Shown: positions 35,220-45,776 of the stretch, piece after piece
Position numbering within the stretch: position 1 is the stretch's first letter
Layout: each line of letters starts with the position of its first letter
NCBI RefSeq assembly: GCF_003473485.1
Contig: NC_053044.1
Span: forward strand, 24,673,591-24,737,590
DNA length: 64,000 bases
Reading direction: 5' to 3'
Origin: Medicago truncatula
Lineage: Eukaryota; Streptophyta; Magnoliopsida; Fabales; Fabaceae
Program-made: the position numbers and the translations under genes
Notes under the pieces: generated by a model
What the model was told of the DNA's origin: nothing
Database searches by the model: none
What the model saw: only the letters and a program-made list of their open reading frames with translations

Positions 35220-36123
35220 CTGATTTTTAATAAAGTATGTTACTCCTTTAGGTTCTTTTTTCTACCACTAACCCAACTTTTTCTCTACCTCTATGCTATT
35301 ATGGGATTAAAATTGACTAACAACAATTGAAACTTTACAATCTTGGTGTATCTCAACATACACCATTAATCTTGGTAGTTTCAATCTTGGTGTATCTCAA
35401 CATACACCATTAATCTTGGTGTATAACCTTTGGTGTATCTCAAAAACTTAACAAATGATTTCATATTTTAGTAAAAAAATTACAAATGGTATATACGATA
35501 TAAATTTAGAATCTAGTGGTCAAATTTAAAAAATATGTATCGAGTAAAACGGTAAGTAATATTGGTGTAACGTTACATAAGTGTAGTTTAAGGTTCTCCA
35601 ACAAGCTGATCTTAGTTTTCTCTCTCTAAGTTTTCTCTTCCATATTCTTTATTGAGGAGGAAGTTTTCTGTCAATTTTTGACCTGAAATCACCAATCTTC
35701 ATCTTTTTCTCTCCATTTCAATCTAAATAAGTGACTTTCACGTAGATCTAAATTTCTAAGTGTGGTGGTATGTTGTTTGTCGTCTTGTGCGGCGTTGTTT
35801 GATTTCCCGTCTTCTTGCGGTGTTTATTTGATTCATATTGAAAAATCGATTATTCAATCAAAGATTTGGGCGTCAACGTTGTAGATCTGGAGGAGGCATG
35901 AGCATTCTAGTCACTTTAATTTTATCATATATTTTTGTAGGCATTATACTCTTATATGCTATTAACTTGAATACTGTGAGTTTATTCGCAGATTCATCCT
36001 TAAAATTTTTAGTGATGTTAAATGATATACTCTATTGATTTGAATAAATGAATATCATTTTATTTTTGTCAAAAAAAATTACATCAATGTAGTTTGATCT
36101 CTCATTGTGTGTGTATATATATG

Positions 36124-36458
36124 GTAATGCTATATGTACGATTTGAATATTTTATATTATTATTATATAATAAACTTGATCAGTTGGGCATTACAATTGC
36201 AATTTTCAATAAGAAAGGCCAGGAAGCATTGTCATGAGTAAGATGATGAAGAAGAAAAATCTGGTAATTGGGCAGCAATACCACTAATTAAGTTGGTGCT
36301 GGTGACGTTGCTAATTAAAAATTTAGGTTGCACCACTACTTCAGTATATTCTCCAAAGGAAAAGGAAGAAATAGTAAGCAAATCATTTGTATAAATATGT
36401 GTCATCAACATGCATGCTCATTCACAACTCATCAATACAATCAAAACTTCATACTATT
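36124..36458 (+). promoter_or_regulatory. Lectin 2 promoter and leader
   Basis: TATAAATA at 36390-36397, 62 bp before the ATG. Shares the conserved upstream block (GCTATATGTACGATTTG, GGTGACGTTG) with the other two lectins. Confidence 0.7.
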
Positions 36459-37244
36459 ATGAGTATCATCATGTCTTCAAAATTACCATCTTCTTTTCTT
36501 TCTGTTTCAGTAATAGTTGCTCTCTTGCTGGCAACTACTGAACTAGTGACCTCTCAGAAAACAACTTCCTTCGACTTTCAAAATTTCACTTCTGGTCAAT
36601 CTGATTTAATCATGCAAGGTAGTACCGCGATTTTACCAAATGGGGTAATGGCCCTAACCAACCTTTCTAAACAAAGTACTGGACGGGTGTTGTATTCAAA
36701 TCCAGTGACTATTTGGGATAGTACTACTGGACATGTCGCTAGCTTCGTTACTTCCTTTACCTTCACGGTTGAGGATTATCAAGGTTATAAACAAGCCGAT
36801 GGACTCATCTTCTTTCTTGCACCACAAGACACCGTAATTCCTCACAACTCTGTGGGTTCAAAACTCGGAGTAGTTGATGGGAAAAATGCTTTCAATCAAT
36901 TTGTTGGTGTCGAGTTTGATAGTCATGCCAATAAGTTAGTGTTTGATCCCAATTATGCACATATTGGAATTGATGTTAACTCAGTAATATCATCCAGTAC
37001 AACACCATGGAACAGGGTGAGTGGGTCATTGGTGAAAGTAAGTATAATCTATGACTCTCCCTCTAACACATTGAGTGTTGTTGCCACTAACAGCAATGGT
37101 CAAATTTCTACTCTTGCTGATGTTGTTGATTTGAAAGCTGTTCTCCCACCGAACGTTAGGGTTGGTTTTTCTGGAACAGTTACAGCTGTCGGCCGCCAAT
37201 TGCAACAGATTCATTCATGGTCTTTCACTTCAACCTTGGCATGA
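36459..37244 (+). CDS. Legume lectin 2, secreted, altered binding loops
   Basis: 261 residues with the same signal peptide and fold as lectin 1. Distinctive points: the metal/sugar loop reads FDSHANKLVFDPNYAHIG, so the conserved aromatic is His and there is a short insertion (about three residues) before FDP. Loop B reads NSVGSKLG instead of NSGGSNLG, losing one glycine. NFT (in QNFTSG) and NLS (in TNLSKQ) are potential N-glycosylation sites. Metal ligands E, D, N, D and H appear retained. The loop changes suggest altered or reduced sugar binding compared with its neighbours (inference). The upstream ATG at 36387 is rejected because it lies 3 bp before the TATA box. AATAAA at 37523-37528. Confidence 0.94.
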   Translation: MSIIMSSKLPSSFLSVSVIVALLLATTELVTSQKTTSFDFQNFTSGQSDLIMQGSTAILPNGVMALTNLSKQSTGRVLYSNPVTIWDSTTGHVASFVTSFTFTVEDYQGYKQADGLIFFLAPQDTVIPHNSVGSKLGVVDGKNAFNQFVGVEFDSHANKLVFDPNYAHIGIDVNSVISSSTTPWNRVSGSLVKVSIIYDSPSNTLSVVATNSNGQISTLADVVDLKAVLPPNVRVGFSGTVTAVGRQLQQIHSWSFTSTLA

Positions 37245-37284
37245 TTGGTCTCCTACGTACGTTATGTATGCATGCATGCATGGA

Positions 37285-37490
37285 GATTGTGATATATAAT
37301 AACTAGTATGGCTAAACAAAAGTCCATATTAGATTGTGATAATAACTAGTATGCCTAAACAATAGACCATACTAGATTGTGATAGTAACTTGTATGGCTA
37401 AACTCCCTCAAGAAAAGAAAAAGAAAAAAAAACTAGTATGGCTAAACTAGATTGTGATAATAACTGGTATGGCTAAACCAAAGACCATAC
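37285..37490 (+). repeat. Hairpin minisatellite downstream of lectin 2 (about 5 units)
   Basis: The same unit as downstream of lectin 1, with four to five copies, one disrupted by an A-rich insertion (about 37405-37430). The inverted repeat AGTATGG...CCATACT is kept in most units. Confidence 0.8.
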
Positions 37491-37596
37491 TTGAACCATG
37501 TATATGTTTCAATTTATCTATAAATAAATCCATGCTTAAACTAATGTTACCTAAATAGCTAAGTCATGAATCTCTATCATGCCTCAATAACTAATA

Positions 37597-38007
37597 CCCT
37601 TTCCGTCCTAAAATAGATGACCTATTTGAAAATGTGGACTATTGACCTAACATACTTTGACCGTATTTTTTTATTAATATACAAAGATAAATAATATGAT
37701 ATATAAGATGCACTACTAGAAAAAACAAAATTAGTGAGGGAAATCAATGACGGAAAAAATGAAATTTCTCACAAATTCCTTGGTCGCAAAATTTAGTGAC
37801 AGAATTAGAGAGGGATTTTACATTTTCCCTCACTAATTTTTTGTTTTTTTAGTAGTGATGTCTATGGATTCGTCTCGATGAATATTTTCAAAATATCAAA
37901 TTTTTATAATTTTTTTCTAATAGATTAGTAAAGTTATTTAAGATCAAAATTGTGCATTTGTATGTATGACAAGGTCAACTGTGTCATTTAATATGAGACA
38001 GAGGGAG
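37597..38007. mobile_element. Stowaway-like MITE carrying a nested mini-CACTA
   Basis: Ends CCCTTTCCGTCCTAAAATAG and its near-complement (GAGACAGAGGGAG), flanked by TA on both sides. It is interrupted by the CACTA-type element at 37711-37857. Confidence 0.7.
37711..37857. mobile_element. 147-bp CACTA-type non-autonomous element
   Basis: About 31-bp inverted termini starting CACTACTAGAAAAAAC and ending GTTTTTTTAGTAGTG, with a TTAGTGAGGGA block just inside each end. Flanked by the 3-bp duplication ATG (37708-37710, 37858-37860), the hallmark of CACTA/EnSpm insertion. Noncoding. Confidence 0.8.
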
Positions 38008-38651
38008 TAGTTACGTACCACTCCAATCTCAAATATAATTAAAGAAAAATATTAACTTGTGTCCTTAGAGCACATGTTAAGAATTCCACTAATATAAATT
38101 ATATATTGGAAATTGTGTTAATTTATTGTTCAAAATGTTTAATATTAAATATTTTTATTAAATTTTTACCATTAATATAATGAAATTAATGTTTAACATG
38201 TGTCATAACTGCACGAGTTAACATGACCCAGAATTAAAATATGAAAAATATTAACGAGTGCTCCCATGACACTCTTTAAAGCTTTTAAATGGTAATTTTT
38301 TTATGAAAATATGTGTCATCAATGAATTGAAAATTGAAATATTTGACTTTTTTACAAAAATAACTTCTTCTTTCGGAATCCCCTGCCCCGTTAACCCCGC
38401 CGTCCCACCGTCGGTTGTTTCCCCAGCCTCACCACCAACCTACACCTCAACTTGCCCAATTCTCACGCCTTTTTCTCCCTCCCCCTCGTCTGCCCATTCC
38501 CGTCGCGACCACACCCTCACCATTCCTCACACTTTTAACTCCCTCCCCTAGGACCCTCTCCGCCTCCTTCTTCCCTCGCACACCATCATCCTTACGCTTA
38601 ACAGGCTTTAGAAACAACCAGATGTTTTTTAATCAATAATAGCAAATCTAT

Positions 38652-38991
38652 CGTACCGTGTTTCTCTAGTCCAAACCTTAAGATGACCGAACCAAACATT
38701 GTTTAAAGCTTGAGATAACTTACTTGCATTCTTAACATTGGAGAAACGAACGAAACCATATATTTGTCCTCATGCGTTCCTTTGTCTTGCGATGAAAATG
38801 TCTGTCAGAATACCAAAAACTTCAAGCTGTTGTCTCAGAAGAAAAATAGGAAGACATTTCGGAATGTTGGTGAAATAATATGAAACCTTACCTCCCATTC
38901 TTGAAGTATCGAGGCCACGCTGATCAGAATCCACGAAATCGGAAACCTTACCCTCTCTATCAGTATGCACACCAGATGGAGTGTTGCGCAT
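38652..38991 (-). pseudogene. RRM-domain fragment, probable LINE ORF1 remnant
   Basis: From an ATG at 38991 on the minus strand: VSYYFTNIPKCLPIFLLRQQ, FGILTDIFIARQRNA, a stop (TGA where Arg is expected), then GQIYGFVRFSNVKNASKLSQ and WFGHLKVWTRETR. This RRM arrangement is common in the first ORF of plant LINEs and in LINE-derived legume genes. Nothing after it is open, so it is a dead fragment. Confidence 0.65.
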
Positions 38992-39957
38992 TCTTGTGCT
39001 ACATGTAGGTTGAGTCGCGTCCGCTGTAACCTTAGAAGACCGAAGAAGAATCGAATTACCATCCCTAGATACAAAAAACTAAGGGAAAATACGTTTATGA
39101 AAATACTTACATACTTTAAATACTTACATACTAGCATTAAATTGTATCATATACTTTTTTGTGGGGAGTGTATTATATACTTATATATTATATATTAGTA
39201 ATATGTCATTTTTTAGAGGCCATTTATGCGTTTATGAAAATTTAGAAAGGGATTTCTCAGAAAAAGAAAATTTAGAAAGGGTAAAATTTAGCAAAATCAA
39301 CTATGTAAAATATAATTTAGAAAATTAGGAATTTTAGAGATTGAGTCATCCGATTCAATCCAATTTAATATCTACATGAATTCAAAATAGAAACTGAGCT
39401 ATTTAACTGAGTTATCCGATCTAATTCAGTTTTATCATGCGGTTTAATCAATGATCAAGTGGTTCGACCAATGACTCAATGATCAAGTACCCTTGCCGAA
39501 TCAACCACTGATGCGGTTTTTAAAACTATGGTTGGGTAAATGCTCCACGCACACCATAGTTGAGCATGTTACGTTGCTCGAGATTGTTTCCCAACTGTTG
39601 GATCGTGACCTAATTTCTTTCAATCTAGGATGTTGGTTTGAACTTCCATAGACTATAAAAGGAGGAAAACTCTTTCTGCACATGTCACTCCTTTTTCCAC
39701 CACGAACCCAACTCTTTCTCTACCTGTAAGATTAAAAGCTGATTTTTAATAAAACATGTCGTTCCCTTTAAAAAAAAATGTCATTCCTTTTTTCAATAAA
39801 ATAAAATATGTTCTCACGCGCCTTAATTAGGTTCTTTTTTTCACCACTAACCCAACTCTTTCTCTACCCCTAAGCTACTATAGGATTAGAATTGACTAAC
39901 AACAATTGAAACTTCCAATCTTGGTGTAAGTTTGGTGTATCTCAACATTTAGAAACT

Positions 39958-40271
39958 TGATTTGCATATATATGTTATATTATTATATTAGAAACTTTTG
40001 ATCAGTTGGGCATTACAATTGCCATTTTCAATAAGAAAGGCCAGAAAGGATTGTCATGAGTAAGATGACGAAGAAGAAAACTCTGTCAATTGGGTAGCCA
40101 TACCACTAATTAAGTTGGTGCTGGTGACGTTGCTAATTAATAATTTAGGTTGCACCACTACTTCAGTATATTCTCCAAACGAAAAGGAAGAAATAGTGAG
40201 CAAATAATGTGTATAAATATATGTCATCAACATGCATGCTCATTCACATACTATCAAAACTACATAATATT
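39958..40271 (+). promoter_or_regulatory. Lectin 3 promoter and leader
   Basis: TATAAATA at 40212-40219, 52 bp before the ATG. Nearly identical to the lectin 2 upstream block from GATCAGTTGGGCATTACAAT onward, including GGTGACGTTGCTAATTAA. Confidence 0.7.
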
Positions 40272-41051
40272 ATGAGTATCATCATGTCTTCAAAATTACC
40301 ATCTTCTTTTCTTTCTGTTTCAATAATAGTTGCTCTCATGCTGGCAACTACTGAACCAGTGACCTCTCAGAAAACAACTTCCTTCGACTTTCAAAACTTC
40401 ACTTCTGGTCAATCTGATTTAATCATGCAAGGTAGTACCGCGATTTTACCAAATGGGGTAATGGCACTCACCAACCCAACTAACCCTAATACTGGACGGG
40501 TGTTGTATTCAAATTCGGTGCCTATTTGGGATCGTACTACCGGACATGTTGCTAGCTTCATCGCTTCCTTCTCCTTCGTCGTTGAGGATTATCAAGGTTA
40601 TATGCCAGCCGATGGAATCATCTTCTTTCTTGCATCACATGACACCGTCATTCCTCCCAACTCTGGAGGTAAATATCTCGGAGTAGTTGATGGGCAAAAT
40701 GCTTTCAATCAATTTGTTGGTGTAGAGTTTGACTCTTATGCCAATCAGTATGATCCCAAGTATCCACATATTGGAATTGATGTTAACTCTTTAATTTCCC
40801 GCAGGACAACAACATGGAATAAGGTAAGTGGGTCATTAGTCAAAGTAAATATAATCTATGACCCTCTCTCTAAACAATTGATGGTTGCTTCCACTAACAA
40901 CAATGGTCCAATTTCTACTATTGCTCATGCTGTTGATTTGAAAGCTGTTCTCCCAGAAAATGTTAAGGTTGGTTTATCTGCATCAATTACATCTAACGGC
41001 CGCCAAACGCAACACATTCATTCATGGTCTTTCACTTCTACCTTGGCATGA
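40272..41051 (+). CDS. Legume lectin 3, secreted
   Basis: 259 residues. Signal peptide, then QKTTSFDFQNFTSG with an NFT sequon. The binding segment VGVEFDSYANQYDPKYPHIG is the same as in lectin 1, with the conserved aromatic Tyr present. The carbohydrate Asp is in ADGIIFFLAS, and loop B reads NSGGKYLG. It is a mosaic: the upstream flank and N-terminus (ILPNGVMALTN) match lectin 2, while the binding region matches lectin 1. That could reflect gene conversion or simply retention in two of three copies. AATAAA at 41217-41222. Confidence 0.94.
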   Translation: MSIIMSSKLPSSFLSVSIIVALMLATTEPVTSQKTTSFDFQNFTSGQSDLIMQGSTAILPNGVMALTNPTNPNTGRVLYSNSVPIWDRTTGHVASFIASFSFVVEDYQGYMPADGIIFFLASHDTVIPPNSGGKYLGVVDGQNAFNQFVGVEFDSYANQYDPKYPHIGIDVNSLISRRTTTWNKVSGSLVKVNIIYDPLSKQLMVASTNNNGPISTIAHAVDLKAVLPENVKVGLSASITSNGRQTQHIHSWSFTSTLA

Positions 41052-41087
41052 TTGGTCTTCTATGTACGTTATGTATGCATGCATGGA

Positions 41088-41182
41088 AATTGTGATATAA
41101 TAACTAGTATGGCTAAACAAAAGTCCATACTAGATTGTGAATTTGTGATGATAACTAGTATGGCTAAAGAAAAGACCATACT
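41088..41182 (+). repeat. Hairpin minisatellite downstream of lectin 3 (2 units)
   Basis: Two units of the same repeat as behind lectins 1 and 2, before AATAAA. Confidence 0.75.
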
Positions 41183-41282
41183 TGAACAACTACGTGTATG
41201 TTTCAGTTTATCTATAAATAAAGTCCATGCTTAACCTAATTATAATGTTACCTAAATAACTAAGTCATGAATCTCTATCCAT

Positions 41283-42379
41283 TTCTCAATGACTAATATA
41301 TACCACTCCAACATGACCGTCTAAACTAATATTGTCGGAACACTAGTTAATTATAGTGGAAGTTGGATAGAAAAACACAAGGTAAAAACTAGTGTTTGAC
41401 TTAAAAATGTCTCACATTTGTGAGCCAAACAAACTAGCAACTATTTTATATAAGGGTGGGGTGACCTCCAAGAGGTACCCACTTTTGCGAGTGGATGAAC
41501 GCTTAGAAAAACAAATATATTACGCACGTGACAACGTCGCCGCCATCGGGCCGGGTCGGGTCAGTCCGAACTTGGGCTTGGGTCGGGTCAAAAATATATA
41601 TATTTTTTATCACTTGAAAATGATAAATTAATAATTAATTTAACGTATATCCAAAAGAAAACAAAACGCGTTTTGATTAAGCTGACTTAATCCAAGTCTC
41701 TCATTTTTTGTTACGAATTCTTCCTATAAAAGGAGATCTCGCCCCACTCATTCTTACCACCGAAATTCACAGTTGATGATTCATGTGCTTTTCCTCTCTT
41801 CTCCCTCCTTCGACTTGTGTTGACGAGTCCTTCTTCTTCTACTCCTTTCTGTCCCTTTCGGTTTCGATTTGAGTGATCTACGTACCATATAGAGTGGTTT
41901 TAATCGAACGATTTTTTGAGGTGTATATTCTCGAACAATTACATACTGTGCAATACGTAATTGAACAGTGAACTGAGCTGTTTTATCCCGGAGACGGCGC
42001 GGTTGTTAGTCTACCTTGCACAAACTTGGGTACTGTCGTGATACATCTTAAAGAGAGCGACCTGGTCGTGACTCAATCCAGTAATCCCTTCGGTAGTAGT
42101 TTCTGAATTTTTAAATACGAAATTAACAAATATTGAGGCTTAAAGCAACCTCTAAGAATGAAACCTTTTTAATAAAATTAATATGTTATGTAAATTATAT
42201 TTTTCATGCTTTTTGAAATGCAAAGTCATTTTTAAATATCGTAATCTATTTTATTTAATATTTAATTTTCAATGGATAATAAAGTCAAGCCAAGATATAA
42301 TTGTGAGACCGAGAGTATGTGATGAAAAGAAAGACCGTGCACTTAAAAAAGGAGTGTAAATTACAACTATAAACTTTAA
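41283..42379. other. Spacer with LTR-like sequence, no gene
   Basis: 41520-42110 contains a GGGTCGGGTC-rich block, TATAAAAGGAGATC (about 41727) and CT-rich sequence. It may be a decayed LTR, but no partner is present. No ORF worth calling. Confidence 0.35.
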
Positions 42380-42677
42380 GGCTTTGTTTGGAAGTTTGCA
42401 GAGGAAGGGAAGGAAGGGCTGTAAGGGGACAAAAATATAGGAAAAAAATTGAGAAATCTTTCACATTTTTTGCAAGTGATAAATTAATGCTTATGATTAA
42501 TATATTTTTCATTTTAAGAATATTATAACAACATATATTAAATTGGAAAAATCCCCCCCCCCCCCGAAGAAAAAGTAAGTTCCCCAAAAACCCCTCCTCC
42601 CAATTTCCTCTATTTTTTCCACTTACTCCTTCCTTTTTAATTTCAAACCCTTCCCCTCCAAACTCGCAGAAAAAGCC
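42380..42677. mobile_element. Tourist-like (PIF/Harbinger) MITE
   Basis: Inverted ends GGCTTTGTTTGGAAGTTTG / complement of GGCTTTTTCTGCGAGTTTG, flanked by TAA (42377-42379, 42678-42680). Contains a 13-C run at 42553-42565. Confidence 0.65.
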
Positions 42678-42680
42678 TAA

Positions 42681-43923
42681 GAGTATGTTTGATGATCACG
42701 ATAGGGAGACATGATATGATATATTAATCATATCTTGTTAAATCTCATGTTTGATGCACCAAATTGATAGGATAAAATAAACGATTTTTCTATCATATCT
42801 TGGCTTTCCTTTATGTTTTTTTGGCTGGGTTGGAAACTATTCTGGTAGGATTAACATATCATTCCTTATTTATTATCATGATATTCTGTCATTTTTAAAA
42901 TAATGATTTCATGTATTTGTTTTTGTCAAAAAAAAAAAATCTCATGTATTTGTTATCTATATTGTATATAAAGAAAACTACTCCCTTCAGCTCTTTTGGA
43001 TTAGCCTTTTCTTTTCGAAAATGCCCTCAATTTTCAATATAAATAACATATGTAACAAATAGATAAGAGTAAATTTAAATATTAAAACAAAATTGTAACA
43101 AACACAAATGTCCAATTTTTTACTTTATCATTTAAAAAGTGTAACAAACTAGATGAGTGTATCTATACATACATTTTATTAACCCAATTATACCCTTAAA
43201 CAACAACTTTTTCTATAATAAAGATTGTTGTTGGTGTCAGTAAACAAATAAGAATTTAGATTATATTTTTTGTTATATTGTTAGTTTCATTGAAATAGAT
43301 AATCATGATTAATTTGATTTGTTATAATTTGAAAGCAAAAAACATTTATATTTTTTCTTGTAATCAAAATTAAAATTTTATAAAAAACACTATTCATAAT
43401 TTTCAAATGTTAGCACAATAAAAAGAGTGAAAAGACGAATACGTGAGTGCCACTATTTTCACTAGTTATAATTAATTACATATGCCATTTTTACAATATT
43501 TATTTTTTAAACAAGCAAAAATGGAATATATTAGAAACACAAAAGGATCCTTAAGCACAAGGTGTGCTCAAGAAACCTCAAAAGTGCACAATTACAGAGT
43601 CCAAAAAAAGAGTACATAAAAACATGTTATCCAATGCCCACGCAAACAAAAGGGCTCGAACACCACATATGAAAATTAGGCCGAATTGAATTATTAGTAG
43701 CCTTCATCCACCAGAAAGAATGTAATTTGACTTTCTCTACCAACTAATGGATGATACTCTCATTTAATTATAAGAGAGTATTTTTTCATTTATTATAATG
43801 ATATCATGTGTGCATCAACATACATGATATGATTAATGCTTATCATGTCTCTATCATATCTTATGTATATCCAACTTCATATATTATCTTGTTTCTATCG
43901 TATCTTGACCATCAAACAAACTC
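42681..43923. mobile_element. Harbinger-like non-autonomous element with LINE insertion
   Basis: About 25-40-bp imperfect TIRs (GAGTATGTTTGATGATCACG at left, complement of GAGTTTGTTTGATGGTCAAG at right) flanked by TAA (42678-42680, 43924-43926). The left TAA is the same one that ends the preceding MITE. No transposase ORF. A LINE fragment is inserted at 43503-43745. Confidence 0.6.
43503..43745 (-). mobile_element. LINE 3'-end fragment
   Basis: The minus strand encodes VEKVKLHSFWWMKATN and then a 3'UTR with GCACACCTTGTGCTTAAGG, also present (as GCACACCTTGTGCGGGG) in the fragment at 25390-25770. Severely 5'-truncated. Confidence 0.65.
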
Positions 43924-44084
43924 TAATAGTAAAAAATTGCAATGTGTCCCAACAAACACATAGATATTAATTTAGTATTAACCATATTTACGGAGTTTGA
44001 ATCACAAAATTTAAACTTTAACGGAAACTGCAAATGTAAAAGAAAATATTGTTATTTGGTTATTGAATTATGTATACATATATA

Positions 44085-44575
44085 CAGTTGCGGAACCAGG
44101 GATGGTAAGAGGGAGCCACGGCCACCCCATCTTAATTTTTTTTTTTTTTATTTTTATAATCTGGTATTTTGGTAGAATTGTAAATGATACTTTAATAAAC
44201 CCATTTTTTTTTTGTCTAATACACTTAACTTTGCTTCCTTTGCCAATTTCAATGATTATTATTCATTACATATTGTTAAATTGAGAAATAAGATGAGACA
44301 TGAGTTTCTAGCAGATAACATGATAGTTTGTATTGAAAGGGAAATTAGTGTATGTGTTTCTTTCGAGTCAATTATTGATGATTTCACGTCACTCGAAAAG
44401 CGTAAAGTGTCACTTTAAGTATTTAATGATCGATTTTATATGTTATTAGTTTAAATTTTGAATGATCAATTTTTGGTTTATTAAAACTTAAATGTGTTGT
44501 ATGCAATATGATTTATATATTTTAGTTTATTTTGATGGCAGACATCCCAAACTTTTTTGTTTGGCTCCGCCACTG
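44085..44575. mobile_element. hAT-like MITE (CAGTGGCGGAGCC family)
   Basis: Ends CAGTTGCGGAACC and GGCTCCGCCACTG (inverted, two mismatches), flanked by perfect 8-bp duplications CATATATA (44077-44084, 44576-44583). 491 bp with no transposase. The 8-bp duplication and CAG start fit the hAT superfamily. Confidence 0.8.
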
Positions 44576-45189
44576 CATATATACAAGTTAAAAAAAATTA
44601 AAATTTCGGGCCTAAAGCAAGAGAGTTGCCTAATGGTTGAGACCTTGCACTCCAATAACAAATATGTGAAAACAAATTCAAGTTAGTGATATACAAACTA
44701 TGCATGACAATGACTTATGTAATCTATTCATTAGCATGGCCGTCTCTGGCAAGTGCAACATGTTTGAACCATTGCTCATGTATTTAACTACAAGTTAAAA
44801 GTCATGCATGTTTGAACCATTGCTCATGTATTATTTAACTACAACTTAATTATTTATCGCTATAAACAATGTTGGATTTTTTTTTCATTTCTTTTTATAT
44901 GAAAATTATCATGTTTGTAACCGGATCTCTGAATTATTGGGAACGGCCCTGAACATTAGAGGTAGTCTTAAAGGTGAGCGGGAGAGACGACAACCCAGAA
45001 CACCAACTATCAATCTTCTCTAAAATAAATTATCAATTTTTTTTATTAAGTAGCTTATTTGATAGAAATTCACTTCTTAAATTAAAAACAAGTGAATATA
45101 GAGTTTGAACACAATCTATATGACAACCTTCTTACCAACTATATGTGATAATTATGAAAACAATAATTAAATGACATAAGATCATATTA

Positions 45190-45478
45190 CCTCCGTCTCT
45201 AATTATAGGAGTATTTTATAAAAATTACGGAGATTAAGAAAGTTGATTGTAGTATTAAATTTGTATATAATTATTATTGTTTTTACAATTTTATCCTTAA
45301 GAGAGAGAGTTAATTTATGTTTTTAACATAATATTTATTGTTGATTGAAAAAAGATGCAAAATAAATAAATGTATGTTGGTAAAAAAAATAATTAATGTA
45401 CTTGAAAATACTAAAGAATTATTATAAAAAGGGATAATTTTTTTTCTTTCAAAAAGGACTTGTAATTAAGGACGTTCG
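45190..45478. mobile_element. Stowaway-like MITE just upstream of the chimeric gene
   Basis: Left end CCTCCGTCTCTAATTATAGG, right end the diverged complement (GTAATTAAGGACGTTCG), TA on both sides. It ends about 30 bp before the block duplicated from GrpE. Confidence 0.55.
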
Positions 45479-45499
45479 TATACAACCCTCGTATTCCCC

Positions 45500-45776
45500 C
45501 ACGACCCCGTCTAGTTTTCTTTCTTTCTTTCCAAGCAAATTTTCCATCATTTATTTTCCCCTCACTTTCTCTCCTCGTCGTTTCCATAAACCCTTTCATT
45601 TTCCTTCCAATTTCCTCTTAATTTCATCTTCAGTCATGTCCATCTACCGTGTACTTTCTCGATCTTCCAGAACCTTCACACTTCTCTCTTCTTCGCATTC
45701 TTTGCTGAAGCCACAACCCTTCTCCACCACTTTCTTCCATCAATTCAGTTCCTTTCCTCATCAATCACCAAATGAG
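45500..45776 (+). promoter_or_regulatory. Duplicated GrpE proximal promoter, leader and exon 1
   Basis: This block aligns by eye with about 51090-51393: TTTCTTTCTTTCCAAGCAAA, TTCCATCATTTATTTTCCC, CATAAACCCTTTC and TTTTCCTTCCAATTTC all recur in order. The chimera therefore carries its own copy of the GrpE core promoter and 5'UTR, with small deletions in the leader. Confidence 0.8.

Larger units (their letters stand above)
35220..37570 (+). repeat. Lectin duplication unit, copy 2
   Basis: Homologous by eye to 39725-41280: both start at TAAAAGCTGATTTTTAATAA, share CACTAACCCAAC and the ATCTTGGTGTA words, and continue through promoter, gene and minisatellite. 35339-35427 in this copy also holds a tandem duplication of a palindromic TGGTGTAT...ATACACCA unit. 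It marks a local tandem duplication. Confidence 0.65.
39725..41280 (+). repeat. Lectin duplication unit, copy 3
   Basis: The counterpart of 35220-37570. Upstream there is a small insertion (about 39760-39825) relative to copy 2, and the intervening 36040-36120 sequence is missing. Confidence 0.6.

Noticed and set aside
38303-38639. Pro/Ser-rich ORFs upstream of the RRM fragment
   Set aside because: Low-complexity CT-rich DNA, overlapping frames, no recognisable domain.
38835-39198. Short ORFs on both strands around 39 kb
   Set aside because: They are antisense or out of frame to the RRM fragment and have no family support.
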